Shown: positions 1 through 9,902, counted from the stretch's first letter. The stretch: DNA of 64,000 nt from Alcanivoracaceae bacterium (GCA_023146255.1 JAGLCJ010000005.1:252222-316221); one strand, 5' to 3'. Made by a program: numbers and translations. Notes: generated from the letters alone by a model not told the origin.

Positions 1-2239
1 TTGTGCCATCGGCCTGCTGGAACGCTTCAAACACCAGCTTCTGTTTCTCCGGGGCAATACCGATACCGGAGTCGATTACTGACAGGCGCACGGTCTTGCC
101 AGGAATCAGATGTTGACCTGGCAGATCCTTCTGATCCGCCGGCACATCAATACGCAGGCGGACCGAGCCACCGCTTTCCGTGAACTTCATGGCATTGGAG
201 AGCAGGTTCTTGAGAATCTGCTCCATGCGCTGGCGATCAGTGTAGAAATGCTCCGGCACGCTTTCATCAAGCTCAACCGAGAAACTCAGGCCACGACTTT
301 CCGCCAGATGGGTAAAGTGGCGACGGAAGTGCTCGCCCAGCTCCGGCACCGAGACATCATCAATGATGATGTCCATCTTGCCTTCCTCGATTTTCGAGAT
401 ATCGAGAATGTCGTTGATCAGTGACAGCAGGTCGGAACCTGCCGAATGAATAACCTGGGCATGTTCAATCTGCTTCTCTTCCAGATTGCCTTTCTTGTTC
501 TGCGCCAGCGCACTGGACAGGATCAGAATACTGTTCAGCGGCGTGCGCAACTCATGCGACATGGTGGAGAGGAATTCGGACTTGTACTTCGAGGACATCT
601 CCAGCTCGCGGATTTTTTCTTCCAGCTCCAGCTGCAGATCTTCCAGTACCTTGTTCTTGCGCGACACTTCACCTTTTTGCTCGGCTAGCAGACGGGCCTG
701 GGCCTCAAGCTCTTCATTGGTAACCCGCAACTCTTCCTGTTGCGCCTGCAGGCTTTCCTCAGACGCGCGCAAAGCCTGAGCCTGTGACTCAAGCTCTTCA
801 TTAATTGCCCGCAGCTCTTCCTGCTGCTGCTGCAAGCGGGATTCGGACGCGGCCAGTTCCATGGCCTGGTCTTCGAGGTCCTCATTGACCTTCTGCATGG
901 CCAGCTTCTGCTGTTCCAGCTCTTCAGCCTGTTTCTGCGACTGCTCCAGTGCCTCGGCCAGACGCACCCGGCTCTGCGCGGTATGCACTGACACCGCCAC
1001 AATGCGAACACTGTCGGAGAGGAATTTCAGGTCATCGTCACTGAAGTCATGGAAGGCGCCCAGTTCGATCACGCCCTTGACTTCGTCTTCATGAACAATC
1101 GGGGTCACCAGCACATTCCGTGGTGTACCCGCGCCCACCGCCGAGGTGATAGTGAGGTAGTCTTCCGGCACCCGGGCCAGCAGAATTTGCTTTTTCTCCA
1201 GCGCGCACTGACCCACCAGCGATTCACCCAGAGCAAACTCACTGGAAAGATGCTTGCGCCGCTGCATGGCATAGGAACTGCTCAACTTCAGCATCTGACC
1301 GTCGATATCCATGCAATAGAAAGCACCAACCTGACACTCCAGCGTCGGCACCAGATAGTTGAGCATGTTCTCGCCAAGTTGTTGCAAGGTCATGTCGCCG
1401 CGCAGGCGGTCACCCAGGTCTGCAAGGCGGGTCTTGATCAGCTCCTGACGACGATCTTCATCGCGGCGGAACTTGAGGGTGTCACGCATCTGCCTGATCG
1501 CAGCGAGCAAACGTCCGGCTTCATCATGGCTGTCAACACGGATGTCCTTGTCCCAGTCGCCCTCGGCAATGTCACCGGCCACTTCCACCGCATACTGGAT
1601 CGGCTTGACGATACTGCGGGTTACTCTGAAGCTGATGAGAATTAGCAGGACAATGGCACTACCGCCGAAAATCAGACCGATAAACTGGGTACTGGCAGTG
1701 CTTTCCCGGGCACCACGGAGGTTGTCATAAAACGCGGTGTAGCGGGCTTCCTGAAACTCCTCCTGCGCGTACTCGAACTGCTCACGCAGCCGCGCAACAT
1801 TGGCAAGCCCCTCATAAAAGTTGTCGTCTGCCGCAGCACCGGAAACCGCTTCTTCAGCCAGTTTCTGCGCCTCGGTAAAATAGGCATTGAATGCATCGAC
1901 CAGACCATCAACCTCGGCAGCAATGGCCGGATCCACCGACGCCATGGCATTAAGATTTTCGGTAGCCTGCAGGGACAGCCTGCTGGCCTCTGACAGGGCG
2001 TCTTCCTCACCATTGTTAATCGCCCGGATCAAAGCATCCCGAACCATATAGAGAGTCAGGTTGTTCTGGCTGGAGGCCTCCAGCACCACGAAGTCGATAT
2101 TCTCGATGGTGCCCAGATCATCAATATTGCGATCGGCCACCAGATAGCTGTAGGCGAAATAGGCCATGAAAATGACGATGCCAAGGCCGGCAACGGACAG
2201 CACCTTGAGCCGCACAGAGAGGTTCTTGAACCAGTTCAT
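1..2239 (-). CDS. GAF-domain (hybrid) sensor histidine kinase, 3' end cut by window edge
   Basis: Membrane sensor kinase. Reading down from the ATG at 2239: a membrane helix at about residues 9-31, a periplasmic region, a second helix near residues 186-208, HAMP, a GAF domain (about 280-413) and a long coiled coil (about 416-540). The coiled coil has repeats of the type QEELRxxNEELExQA. The HisKA H-box SHELRTPLN (phospho-acceptor His near 562) and the HATPase N-box and DSGIG box follow, then the sequence runs off the window, so a C-terminal receiver is possible but not seen. It lies outside the mobile element, 166 bp from its left junction. In Pseudomonas a sensor/regulator hybrid of this kind is, from memory, the neighbour of the same tRNA-Leu, so this is probably ancestral chromosome. 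The ligand is unknown. Confidence 0.85.
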   Translation of the reverse strand, partial: MNWFKNLSVRLKVLSVAGLGIVIFMAYFAYSYLVADRNIDDLGTIENIDFVVLEASSQNNLTLYMVRDALIRAINNGEEDALSEASRLSLQATENLNAMASVDPAIAAEVDGLVDAFNAYFTEAQKLAEEAVSGAAADDNFYEGLANVARLREQFEYAQEEFQEARYTAFYDNLRGARESTASTQFIGLIFGGSAIVLLILISFRVTRSIVKPIQYAVEVAGDIAEGDWDKDIRVDSHDEAGRLLAAIRQMRDTLKFRRDEDRRQELIKTRLADLGDRLRGDMTLQQLGENMLNYLVPTLECQVGAFYCMDIDGQMLKLSSSYAMQRRKHLSSEFALGESLVGQCALEKKQILLARVPEDYLTITSAVGAGTPRNVLVTPIVHEDEVKGVIELGAFHDFSDDDLKFLSDSVRIVAVSVHTAQSRVRLAEALEQSQKQAEELEQQKLAMQKVNEDLEDQAMELAASESRLQQQQEELRAINEELESQAQALRASEESLQAQQEELRVTNEELEAQARLLAEQKGEVSRKNKVLEDLQLELEEKIRELEMSSKYKSEFLSTMSHELRTPLNSILILSSALAQNKKGNLEEKQIEHAQVIHSAGSDLLSLINDILDISKIEEGKMDIIIDDVSVPELGEHFRRHFTHLAESRGLSFSVELDESVPEHFYTDRQRMEQILKNLLSNAMKFTESGGSVRLRIDVPADQKDLPGQHLIPGKTVRLSVIDSGIGIAPEKQKLVFEAFQQADGT

Positions 2240-2405
2240 CCCGGATTCCCGTAGTCTGATACAGGTTGTTGTTATGGCCAGCGGCAGGGGCACCGCAGAC
2301 TAGGAATATCAACCTAGACTAGCAGATAGCGTCGGAACGTCACAATTCAGATGAACCCGGCAAGGGGGTATCGGTGAAAAATGTTGTAAAGCAGGGACTG
2401 AAGTA

Positions 2406-2460
2406 TGGTGCCCGGGGCCGGACTTGAACCGGCACGTCCCGAAGGACAAGGGATTTTAAG
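2406..2460 (-). repeat. left att site: duplicated 3' end of tRNA-Leu
   Basis: 55 bp identical to 59799-59853. On the minus strand it reads from the anticodon loop of tRNA-Leu(UAA) through the T arm and acceptor strand to CCA. Sequence beyond 2460 is unrelated to the 5' half of a tRNA, so this is an attachment-site remnant and not a tRNA gene. The break falls in the anticodon loop, a usual crossover place for tyrosine integrases that use tRNA genes. Confidence 0.95.
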
Positions 2461-2476
2461 CGGGGATTTTTGAGTT

Positions 2477-2495
2477 CTCTTAACGGCTCTTAACG
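2477..2495 (+). repeat. tandem CTCTTAACG repeat next to the left att site
   Basis: Two copies of CTCTTAACG, at 2477-2485 and 2487-2495, about one helical turn apart and 17 bp inside the left junction. The place would suit a binding site for the integrase or an excision factor; this is inference from position only. Confidence 0.35.
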
Positions 2496-2580
2496 TCTCT
2501 CGACAGTAAAATATCTCTATCTATATCAATAGGTTATTGTATCCCCTGATCTCGGAATGTATGTTTTCTGCTCACGCCAA

Positions 2581-2631
2581 CTAGGCACCATCTAGGCACA
2601 AATCGTGAAAATCTAGGCACCAGCTAGGCAC
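2581..2631 (+). repeat. integrase arm-site cluster, 4 x CTAGGCAC
   Basis: Four direct copies of CTAGGCAC start at 2581, 2592, 2613 and 2624, with offsets of 11, 21 and 11 bp, so all face the same side of the helix. They lie between the left att site and the integrase gene. The same octamer occurs twice near the right att site (59710 and 59721, offset 11). Repeats at both ends, in helical phase, are what arm-type sites bound by the N-terminal domain of tyrosine integrases look like. Because they sit just upstream of int they may also let the integrase control its own promoter. Confidence 0.75.
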
Positions 2632-2695
2632 GGTTTTTCACGCGGCAGAGCATAAAAAAACGGCGTACTGCAGAGCACGTCGTGGAGAACAAAGC

Positions 2696-4129
2696 ATGTC
2701 CAGATCATCGACCAGAACCACCGCGGGAATCATCACCGTCGCAAAGATCCGATCAGCCTCAGCGGATAGCTGGCTGACCGAAAACTGGCCAAAAGGCGAA
2801 GGCACCTTCCAGGTTCGCAAACTGACTGGCGAACGATGCGTTTATTACTATCGCTACACGGACGCCTCTGGCAAGCAGCAGCGTATCACCCTGCCCCGCT
2901 ATAACGAGCAAGGTCAGCCGGTGACCCTGGCGGAGGCCCGCGCCGAAGCCAAGGCACTCGCCCGACGCCACATGCTGGGTGACAAGAACCTGCGCGAAAC
3001 GCTCGCTTACGAGCAGCGCAAAGTCGAGGAAGCCCGGGAAGCAGAGCTGGAGAAGGAGCGTATGGCAATGGCGCGCCGTACTGCTACTCTGGGCAAGCTC
3101 ATGGATGCCTACTGCGAGCATCTGCATTCTCAGGGCAAGCCGTCATTCAAGCAGGCCGTCCCTGCCATCCGCCGGCATATCAAGGAGCCCTTCCCCGAAC
3201 TGTGGAATGCCCCAGCAGCGGATCTGGCGCCTACCGACCTGACACGAATCCTGCGGCTGATGGTCGATAACGGCCTGCTGGGACATGCCAACAAGGTCCG
3301 ATCCTACATCCGCGCTGCCTATGCTGCGGCCTGTAACGCTCCGCTGAATGCCCGGGCGCCAGAAAGCCTGCGCGAGCTTCACATCACCACTAACCCGGCC
3401 CGGGATCTTGCTGTAATTCAGGGCTCCCGAACGACACGAGATCAGGTGCTGTCCCTCGACGAGCTGCGCTGCTTCTGGAGGCGGTTAACTGCCACCGACT
3501 CCCATGGCGCCGCCATCATTCGTTTCTACATGTTGACCGGTGCCCAGCGTTTTGAGCAGCTCGCGCGGGCCACTACAGAAGATATCCACGATGGCTGCTT
3601 GACCCTTCTGGATCCGAAAGGCCGTCGGGAGAAGGCCCGACGCCATGTATTGCCACTGTTACCGGAAGCCGTAACTGCGATGAACGAGATTGCGCCCCAC
3701 CGGATCGGGCCCTACCTGATTACCCTGAATGGTGGACACAGCGCCTGTGACAACTCCGCCACTACGCCGCACCTGAAGAAGATCGCCAGCGCCATGATCG
3801 AGGCCGGCGAAGTGCAGAAGAGCTTTTCGTTCGGGGTATTACGGCGGACCGTGGAAACCCGGCTTGCCGCCGCCGGCGTCACGTCGGACGTCAGGGGACA
3901 CCTGCAAAGCCACGGCCTCGGCGGCGTCCAGACACGCCATTATGATCGGCATGACTACCTAGAGGAAAAACGCCTGGCGCTGGAGAAGCTACGGGATCTC
4001 ATGGCCGGAAAGCCGGCGCAGTTAAGTTATCTACCCGGGGCAGGCAAGGACAGCAGCAATATCGCGGACGCACCACAGGACTACCCAAACGAGCTCAAGG
4101 CATGGGGCAATGGCAGAGGAAAAATTTAA
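2696..4129 (+). CDS. int: tyrosine site-specific integrase of the element
   Basis: Catalyses integration and excision at the tRNA-Leu site. 477 residues, usual for island integrases with an N-terminal arm-binding domain (about 15-110), a core-binding SAM-like domain (about 130-215) and a C-terminal catalytic domain (about 250-430). Active-site parts seen: Arg in LTGAQRFEQLARAT, Lys in DPKGRREKARRH, the box LRRTVETRLAAAG, His in QSHGLGG, and the nucleophile Tyr in HYDRHDYLEEKR. The first position of the usual H-x-L-R-R box is not His here. It is transcribed inward from the left att site, downstream of four arm repeats, and converges on the RND operon 75 bp away. The next in-frame Met codons fall within the folded region, so the first ATG is taken. 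Confidence 0.93.
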   Translation: MSRSSTRTTAGIITVAKIRSASADSWLTENWPKGEGTFQVRKLTGERCVYYYRYTDASGKQQRITLPRYNEQGQPVTLAEARAEAKALARRHMLGDKNLRETLAYEQRKVEEAREAELEKERMAMARRTATLGKLMDAYCEHLHSQGKPSFKQAVPAIRRHIKEPFPELWNAPAADLAPTDLTRILRLMVDNGLLGHANKVRSYIRAAYAAACNAPLNARAPESLRELHITTNPARDLAVIQGSRTTRDQVLSLDELRCFWRRLTATDSHGAAIIRFYMLTGAQRFEQLARATTEDIHDGCLTLLDPKGRREKARRHVLPLLPEAVTAMNEIAPHRIGPYLITLNGGHSACDNSATTPHLKKIASAMIEAGEVQKSFSFGVLRRTVETRLAAAGVTSDVRGHLQSHGLGGVQTRHYDRHDYLEEKRLALEKLRDLMAGKPAQLSYLPGAGKDSSNIADAPQDYPNELKAWGNGRGKI

Positions 4130-4203
4130 CCTGTCCATAATATGGATATGTGGTCACGGTATTTCCACAACCGAACGCCCACCAAGATCATCAACCGACT
4201 TAT

Positions 4204-7200
4204 TCAATATCCTTGGCTCCGGTGAAGCTTGTAAACAGCCGCGTACAGGGCTGGCAATGAGAATAATGTCAACGCGGTCGCAACAATCAATCCACCCATG
4301 ATAGCGACCGCCATCGGGCCCCAGAAGGATGTCGTTGTCAGAGGGATCATCGCAAGAACCGCCGTAATGGTGGTCAGGAAAATCGGCCGCGCACGCCGAA
4401 CCGCTGCTGCCACCACCGCATCAAATCCGCTCATACCGCGCTGGATGTCCTTTTCAACCTGATCAACCAGAATAACCGAGTTGCGAATAATCATACCGCT
4501 CATAGCGATCACTCCGAGAAACGCAACGAAACCCAGCGGCTCGCTAAGCAAGATGAGTGTCCAGGCCGCACCAATCAATCCCAGCGGTCCGGTAATAACC
4601 ATCATCAGGGACAGCTTCACGCTCCTCAGCTGAAGCATCAGCAAGGTGAAGATCAATGCCGCCATTAGCGGCAGCCACGCGTTAATCGAGTCTTGGCCTT
4701 TTTGTGATTGCTCAACGGTACCGGCAATTTCAATAAAATAACCGTGCGGCATGTTCTGACGAATTGCATCGAGCTGACGATCCAGCCTCCGCGCCACCGT
4801 GTCTCCTTGTATGCCCCCGGATACATCGCTTTGCACGGTAATCGCATAGTGGCGATTGTGGCGCCACAATACCCCTGGCTCCCAACCGAGAGATGAATGC
4901 ACCAGATGAGATATGGGTACCGAACTACCGCCTTCCAGCGGCAAATACCCTTGCGCAATCGCCGTCAGGCTGTTTCTTTCCTCAACCGGCTGGCGCAATA
5001 CGATCGGCACATTATCCTCTCCGTCAAGAAACGAGCCGATGACGATTCCCGACAACAGCGCCTGGCCCGAGTTGGCCACTGATGCCGTGGAAGCACCCAG
5101 CTGACGGGCTCGTGCCTGGTCAAGTCGGAGATCCAGAATCTTGATCGGTTCGTTCCAGTTGTCGTTGAGGCCCTGGACATCAGAATCCGCAGCCATTTGC
5201 TCCCTGACCTGATCAGCCCAGTAACGTACTTGCTCCGGCTCTGGCCCCATAATGCGAAACTGCACTGGATAGGGCACAGGCGGGCCATTGGGCAGCAGTC
5301 GCGCTCGAGTACGCACATCCGGGAATTGTTCGGCAAACAATATCTGCATCTCTGCCAACAGTGCGTTACGCTGACCGACGTCTTTCGCCTCGACAATCAG
5401 CTGACTGAGATTCGCTTGCGGAAACAATACGTCCATAGGCAAATAGAAGCGCGGCGCACCCGATCCGATAAAGCTGCTCACCTGCCCGGTATCCGTCAGC
5501 AGGAGCAATGCCTCCTCGACCTGCTCGGTGGTTTCACGCATATAGTTCATGCTGCTGCCCTCCGGCAGCCACAGGTCAACCAGAATCTCCGGGCGGCTGG
5601 ACTCTGGAAAGAACTGCTTCTCGACTAACATGAGACCAAGAAGACCAATAACAATAGCGCCGCCGGTTGCCGCAAGGGTCTGCCATTTACGCTCAACACA
5701 CAGCTCGATAAAAGCCTTGAGACGTCGATAGAACGGCGTGTCATACACATCGTGCTCAGCGGCGAGCTGACCGCCGGAGCCCCGTTCCTGCAACAGGTGG
5801 TAAGCAATATAGGGTACAAAATACACTGCCATACACCAGGAAATCAGCAGAGTCGATGCGGTTACGGCAAAAATGGCAAAGGTATATTCGCCAACAGATG
5901 AGTTAGCGAGGCCGATAGGCAGGAAGCCTACTGCAGTAATCAAGGTGCCTGTAAGCATCGGCATGGCGGTTTCGGCATAAGCGAAAGTGGCGGCACTGTG
6001 CCGATCCATGCCTTCCTCAAGCTTACGCACCGTCATTTCAATGATGATGATGGCATCATCAACCAACAGGCCAAGAGAAATGATCAGCGCACCAAGCGAA
6101 ATCTTGTGCAAGTCGATATCGGCAACATACATGAGCAAAAAAGTGCCAGCCAGCACTGCCGGAATTGCCAGTGCCACGACCACCCCGGGGCGCCAGTCCA
6201 GATGCCGAAAACTTCCCTGGAAGCCAAGTGTGACGAATGTTACCAACAGCACAATCACCAGGGCCTCAATCAGTGCCTGGATAAACTCGCCGACAGAATC
6301 CGCAACTATCTCCGGCTGATTCTGTACCCGCACCAGCTCCATGCCGAGCGGCAAGCTGGCTCGGATGAGGTCAAGCTCAGCCTGCAACTGCTCACCGAGA
6401 TCAATAATGTCTCCGCCTTTTCGCATCGAAATACCAATGGCGACCACCGGCTTTCCATTGACCCGCACCATCGGATCAGGAGGATCGCTGAAGCCGACGA
6501 ACACCCGACCAATGTCCTCCAGCTTGACGCTGCGCCCGCCAGCATGGACCGGCATCGACCGCAGATCATCCAGCCTGTTGATTCGACCTGAGACGCGCAG
6601 GTGAACCTGATCCCTCTCGCCCTGCAGGATCCCGGCCGGTGTCACTTCGTTTTGTTGTCCAAGTTGGGCTGCCAGTTCCGGCACGCTGATGCCCAGTGTT
6701 GCCAGCCGACTCTGCGATATCTCGATATACACATATCGCCGCTGCTTGCCGAATAATTCGATCTTGCTGACATCCGGCAACACCATAAGACTCTTGCGAA
6801 TATCATCTGCTGTGTCTTCCAGCTCCTGCCAGTCAAATCCGTCGCCCTGAAGGGCATAAATCAGGCCGAAAACATCTCCAAACTCATCATTGATGAAAGG
6901 CCCTTCAACACCGGCCGGCATCTGCCCCCAAACATCTCCAATTTTTTTGCGGGTTAGATACCAGATGTGCTGAATCTGTTGTGGTGGTGAAGATTCCTTG
7001 ATCTGGAAGATAAGACTGATCTCGCCCGGCTTGGCGTAGCTGCGAATTTCATCCGCGTAGGGGACATCCTGAAGCGTCTGTTCAAGCAGGTCGCCAACCT
7101 GATCGACCATCTGCTCGGCGGTGGCGCCGGGCCAGAAAGCGCGAATCACCATCATCCGGTAATTAAATGGCGGGTCCTCATCTTGCCCGAGCGAGCTCAA

Positions 7201-7296
7201 GGCAAAAAAACCGCCAAGCAACAGCAGGACAAGAAAATACAGTGTCAGGTGCCCATGACGGATAGCGAGGCGGGACGGATTCAGCAACATTGTCAT
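4204..7296 (-). CDS. RND-family efflux permease
   Basis: Inner-membrane proton-driven exporter, 1030 residues, the usual RND length. The first transmembrane helix follows RHGHLTLYFLVLLLLGGF. The TM4 region LGLLVDDAIIIIEMTVRKLE keeps the Asp-Asp proton-relay pair, and two large periplasmic loops alternate with the helix bundles. Overall it looks closer to the TriC-like branch than to AcrB proper (impression only). It overlaps the upstream adaptor gene by 4 bp (ATGA), so the two are translationally coupled. No outer-membrane channel gene is present, so a chromosomal TolC-type channel is needed. In a hydrocarbon island it may export solvent or toxic intermediates; the substrate is not shown by sequence. 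Confidence 0.9.
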   Translation of the reverse strand: MTMLLNPSRLAIRHGHLTLYFLVLLLLGGFFALSSLGQDEDPPFNYRMMVIRAFWPGATAEQMVDQVGDLLEQTLQDVPYADEIRSYAKPGEISLIFQIKESSPPQQIQHIWYLTRKKIGDVWGQMPAGVEGPFINDEFGDVFGLIYALQGDGFDWQELEDTADDIRKSLMVLPDVSKIELFGKQRRYVYIEISQSRLATLGISVPELAAQLGQQNEVTPAGILQGERDQVHLRVSGRINRLDDLRSMPVHAGGRSVKLEDIGRVFVGFSDPPDPMVRVNGKPVVAIGISMRKGGDIIDLGEQLQAELDLIRASLPLGMELVRVQNQPEIVADSVGEFIQALIEALVIVLLVTFVTLGFQGSFRHLDWRPGVVVALAIPAVLAGTFLLMYVADIDLHKISLGALIISLGLLVDDAIIIIEMTVRKLEEGMDRHSAATFAYAETAMPMLTGTLITAVGFLPIGLANSSVGEYTFAIFAVTASTLLISWCMAVYFVPYIAYHLLQERGSGGQLAAEHDVYDTPFYRRLKAFIELCVERKWQTLAATGGAIVIGLLGLMLVEKQFFPESSRPEILVDLWLPEGSSMNYMRETTEQVEEALLLLTDTGQVSSFIGSGAPRFYLPMDVLFPQANLSQLIVEAKDVGQRNALLAEMQILFAEQFPDVRTRARLLPNGPPVPYPVQFRIMGPEPEQVRYWADQVREQMAADSDVQGLNDNWNEPIKILDLRLDQARARQLGASTASVANSGQALLSGIVIGSFLDGEDNVPIVLRQPVEERNSLTAIAQGYLPLEGGSSVPISHLVHSSLGWEPGVLWRHNRHYAITVQSDVSGGIQGDTVARRLDRQLDAIRQNMPHGYFIEIAGTVEQSQKGQDSINAWLPLMAALIFTLLMLQLRSVKLSLMMVITGPLGLIGAAWTLILLSEPLGFVAFLGVIAMSGMIIRNSVILVDQVEKDIQRGMSGFDAVVAAAVRRARPIFLTTITAVLAMIPLTTTSFWGPMAVAIMGGLIVATALTLFSLPALYAAVYKLHRSQGY

Positions 7297-8381
7297 TGTC
7301 CGGTCGATGTCAGCGCCATAGGCCGAGCCGGTTGCCCTTCACTGATAACATGCACACCGGCGACCGCGTACTGCTCACCGGGTGCCAACCCGGTGACAAG
7401 CACATCATTGTTCAGCACGCCAACGATCTCTACTCCCCGGCTGCGCATCACGCCCTCCTCCGGATCATAGACCCAGACCCCGTGCCCTTCGTCCCGGGGA
7501 ATGAGCGCTGCCGAAGGCACCGCCACTGCCATGCCACGTTCCGGCAATGTCAGGCGCAACACGCCGGTTTGCCCGATTTCGATGGCTGCGTCATCTGCCT
7601 CAATACTGAAACGTGCACGGTAGGTGCGGGTAACCGGATCGGCCGCAGCACCCAACTCCCGCAGGCTGGCATTGAAACGGCGTTCGCCAAGGGCCCAGAG
7701 GGTAATCGAGGCGGGCGAGGCGCTCACCCAGTTGCGCTGGCTTTCCGGCACATCGACGACGAAATCACGGGCACCATCAAGCGCAATACGGGCCACCGGG
7801 GCCCCGGCCTCCACCACATCTCCGACATCGACAAAAACTTCCGTTACCGTTCCGTCGCCCGTTGCCACCAGCTCTGTGTAGGCGAGTCGGTTACGCGCCA
7901 GGGACAGTTCCGAGTCGGCCTGCTCAAACAGGGCGTGTGCCCGCCTTTCCGCCAGTAATGCCCGATCGAACTCGGTTTCCGATACAAACCGCTTGTCGCG
8001 CAGATCACGAAATCGCTCCAGCTCTACCTCGGCCAGCCGCCACTCGGCCTCAGCTCTGTCGCGGTTGGCACGGGCAGAGTTAAGAGCCAGAACCAGATCG
8101 GCCTGATCCAGCCGCATCAGTACCTGACCCTTGTCGACACGGGCCCCGGGGTCGACAAGGCGCTGCCTGACCTTGCCGGCGACTCGAAAACCCGGGGTCG
8201 ACTCAGACTTTGCCCACACGGTACCGACATACTGCACCAGACCAGCGGTGCCAGTGAGATCCGCATACGCAAGTTTTACCGGGCGCGCCAGCGGCGCCTC
8301 GGGCTCGGGGCTGCAACCAACCAGAACCACCAAAACCGCACTCAAACACCCGTAGCGCCGAATCCATCCACCCTGTTTCAT
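7293..8381 (-). CDS. RND efflux periplasmic adaptor (membrane fusion lipoprotein)
   Basis: Links the RND permease to an outer-membrane channel. 362 residues. The N-terminus has a lipoprotein signal with lipobox LVGC, Cys23 being the predicted lipidation site. Then come the first beta-barrel and lipoyl half (around GKVRQRLVDPGARVDKGQ), a coiled-coil hairpin (about 105-150), the second lipoyl half (GTVTEVFVDVGDVVEAG) and a C-terminal barrel. The order is TetR gene, 9-bp gap, adaptor, 4-bp overlap, permease: a compact self-regulated operon transcribed leftward. Confidence 0.9.
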   Translation of the reverse strand: MKQGGWIRRYGCLSAVLVVLVGCSPEPEAPLARPVKLAYADLTGTAGLVQYVGTVWAKSESTPGFRVAGKVRQRLVDPGARVDKGQVLMRLDQADLVLALNSARANRDRAEAEWRLAEVELERFRDLRDKRFVSETEFDRALLAERRAHALFEQADSELSLARNRLAYTELVATGDGTVTEVFVDVGDVVEAGAPVARIALDGARDFVVDVPESQRNWVSASPASITLWALGERRFNASLRELGAAADPVTRTYRARFSIEADDAAIEIGQTGVLRLTLPERGMAVAVPSAALIPRDEGHGVWVYDPEEGVMRSRGVEIVGVLNNDVLVTGLAPGEQYAVAGVHVISEGQPARPMALTSTGQ

Positions 8382-8390
8382 CTGACTCGC

Positions 8391-9023
8391 CTATGGTTGT
8401 GACTCGAACACTATGTCAAACATTCTATCCACCACCTGCTGCGCTACGATCAGCAACCCGGCGGGGTCGCCTAGCAGCCCATGACGCTCCTCCAGCAGTT
8501 GCGGAAATACCAGCATGCGTGGCACCCCCAGCAGCAGCACCTCGAACGCGGCACGATGGGGTAAGCCGCTTTGCCCGCCATAAACTGTCCACAACTGATC
8601 CAGTATTGGCCCCAGATAGGTTTTACGCAGGTAGGCGCCACGCCTGTTCTGCTGCTCGCCTTCACGGTACAGAAAGCCGAGCAATCCGGGCTCCGCCAGC
8701 AAGCCCAGCAACAGCGTCTTCAGGGTCTGCTTGATACCGGCACTCTCACGCACGTCGCTCTGGGCCATCAGTGCACTCATCTGCTGCCGATGTAATGGGC
8801 CATAAACGGCATCTACGGCCTCGAACCAGAGCGCCTCTTTGCTGCCAAACAAGTGATTCAGCAGCGCAGCACTCACCCCCGCCGCCCGGGCCAGTTCCCG
8901 CATGGTGGCAGCGTCGTACTCAAGGTCGATGAATACCCCGAACGCCGCCCTTAATACCGCATCACGAGACACGGCGGTGGCATCGGCAGCGGGCCGGCCT
9001 GGGCCCCGGGATTTATTAATCAT
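8391..9023 (-). CDS. TetR-family regulator of the RND operon
   Basis: 210 residues. The N-terminal helix-turn-helix is of TetR type (ATMRELARAAGVSAALLNHL then FGSKEALWFEAV). The C-terminal ligand domain is not of a recognised subclass. It is the first gene of the RND operon, so it probably represses its own transcription together with the pump genes. The short region before it (9024-9078) holds two direct TTGGC half-sites on the minus strand, which could be part of its operator; that is weak evidence. Confidence 0.85.
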   Translation of the reverse strand: MINKSRGPGRPAADATAVSRDAVLRAAFGVFIDLEYDAATMRELARAAGVSAALLNHLFGSKEALWFEAVDAVYGPLHRQQMSALMAQSDVRESAGIKQTLKTLLLGLLAEPGLLGFLYREGEQQNRRGAYLRKTYLGPILDQLWTVYGGQSGLPHRAAFEVLLLGVPRMLVFPQLLEERHGLLGDPAGLLIVAQQVVDRMFDIVFESQP

Positions 9024-9078
9024 GCGGCCAATTTAGTGCCAAAGGAGGTAAGGCGCAACTACTTCGACACGCTGCGGA

Positions 9079-9702
9079 TTAGCTGGCAGGCCGCTGTTCG
9101 CGCTCTTCCAGCACCGCGCTGCGAATCATTCGCCAAACGAAATCACCGATATCTTCGAGCGAATAGCGGCCTTCCTCACGAAACCAGGTAGCCACCCAGT
9201 TGAGTGCGCCGAGACCGATAAGACGCAACAGCTCGAGATCCACATCCTTCCGTATCACTCCCTGCTCCGCCAGTAGCTGCAGCATCGCGGCCCACAGCGA
9301 CTCATAGCGATCTCGCAGCTTGATCATTTCCCTGCGCGCCCCGCCGCGCAAGGAGCGCCACTCGAACAACAGCACGTAGACCATATCCGATCCACTGACC
9401 AGCATTTGCAAGTGCGCATTAATGCCGCGGCGCAACTGCTCAGCAGGCTCTGTCACTCCCGCCACAGATTGAGAGACAGCAATCGAGGCCTCCTCCAGGC
9501 CCAACCGCATCAGGTCGACGAGGATGTCTTCCTTGGCCTGATAGCGGTAATGAAGGCTGCCGGGCAGCATGTTGCACGCTTCGGCAATCTCCTTGACCGT
9601 GGTCCGGTCATAACCTTGCTCCCGGAACAAGCGAGCGGCAGATCTCAACACGAAATCACGATCAGACTGGGCAACCGACCTGTCCTGACGACTTTTCTTC
9701 AC
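9079..9702 (-). CDS. TetR-family regulator, candidate master repressor of the catabolic operons
   Basis: 207 residues. N-terminal HTH around TTVKEIAEACNMLPGSLHYR, then YQAKEDILVDLM. The C-terminal domain resembles the KstR2-like TetR branch that senses acyl-CoA-type ligands (judgement by eye). It is divergent from operon A, and the gap between them holds a 16-bp palindrome (9880-9895). The same palindrome is found at the promoters of operon B, operon C and the FadL operon. Inference: it represses these four operons and is released by a CoA-thioester or another hydrocarbon-derived ligand. The RND-linked TetR is a less likely candidate by position. Confidence 0.8.
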   Translation of the reverse strand: MKKSRQDRSVAQSDRDFVLRSAARLFREQGYDRTTVKEIAEACNMLPGSLHYRYQAKEDILVDLMRLGLEEASIAVSQSVAGVTEPAEQLRRGINAHLQMLVSGSDMVYVLLFEWRSLRGGARREMIKLRDRYESLWAAMLQLLAEQGVIRKDVDLELLRLIGLGALNWVATWFREEGRYSLEDIGDFVWRMIRSAVLEEREQRPAS

Positions 9703-9872
9703 GGCATCCTCCCGAGCAACGGAAGCGATATTCTAGCCTGAATGCCGTTCGACACGCCTAAATTCGATCTCGCCCCACCCACGATAAGCGTCTTTATGAC
9801 CCTGTCGCCGATGCCCGCTCAGGCTCCGTCGACGCCTGATACATATTTCAGGTGTATGTCTATCTGGCAGGA

Positions 9873-9902
9873 TTGACATTTGGCTGGCCGACCAACTACG
9901 TT
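9873..9902 (+). promoter_or_regulatory. operon A promoter with TTGG-N8-CCAA operator (site 1)
   Basis: A consensus -35 TTGACA (9873-9878) is followed by TTGGCTGGCCGACCAA (9880-9895), which fills the -35/-10 spacer, and by TACGTT (9897-9902) as a weak -10 with an 18-bp spacer. A repressor on the palindrome would block polymerase. Site 3 at the operon C promoter has the same arrangement base for base over most of its length. Confidence 0.65.

Noticed and set aside
2406..2460. A second tRNA-Leu gene
   Set aside because: Only the 3' 55 nt are present; the sequence beyond the anticodon loop does not form the 5' half, so it is an att remnant.
4204..8381. RND pump as a heavy-metal (CusA) or multidrug AcrAB type
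   Set aside because: The permease keeps HAE-type TM4 acidic residues and no Met-rich metal motifs; the adaptor has no His/Met-rich tail. A specific drug-pump name cannot be supported by sight either.
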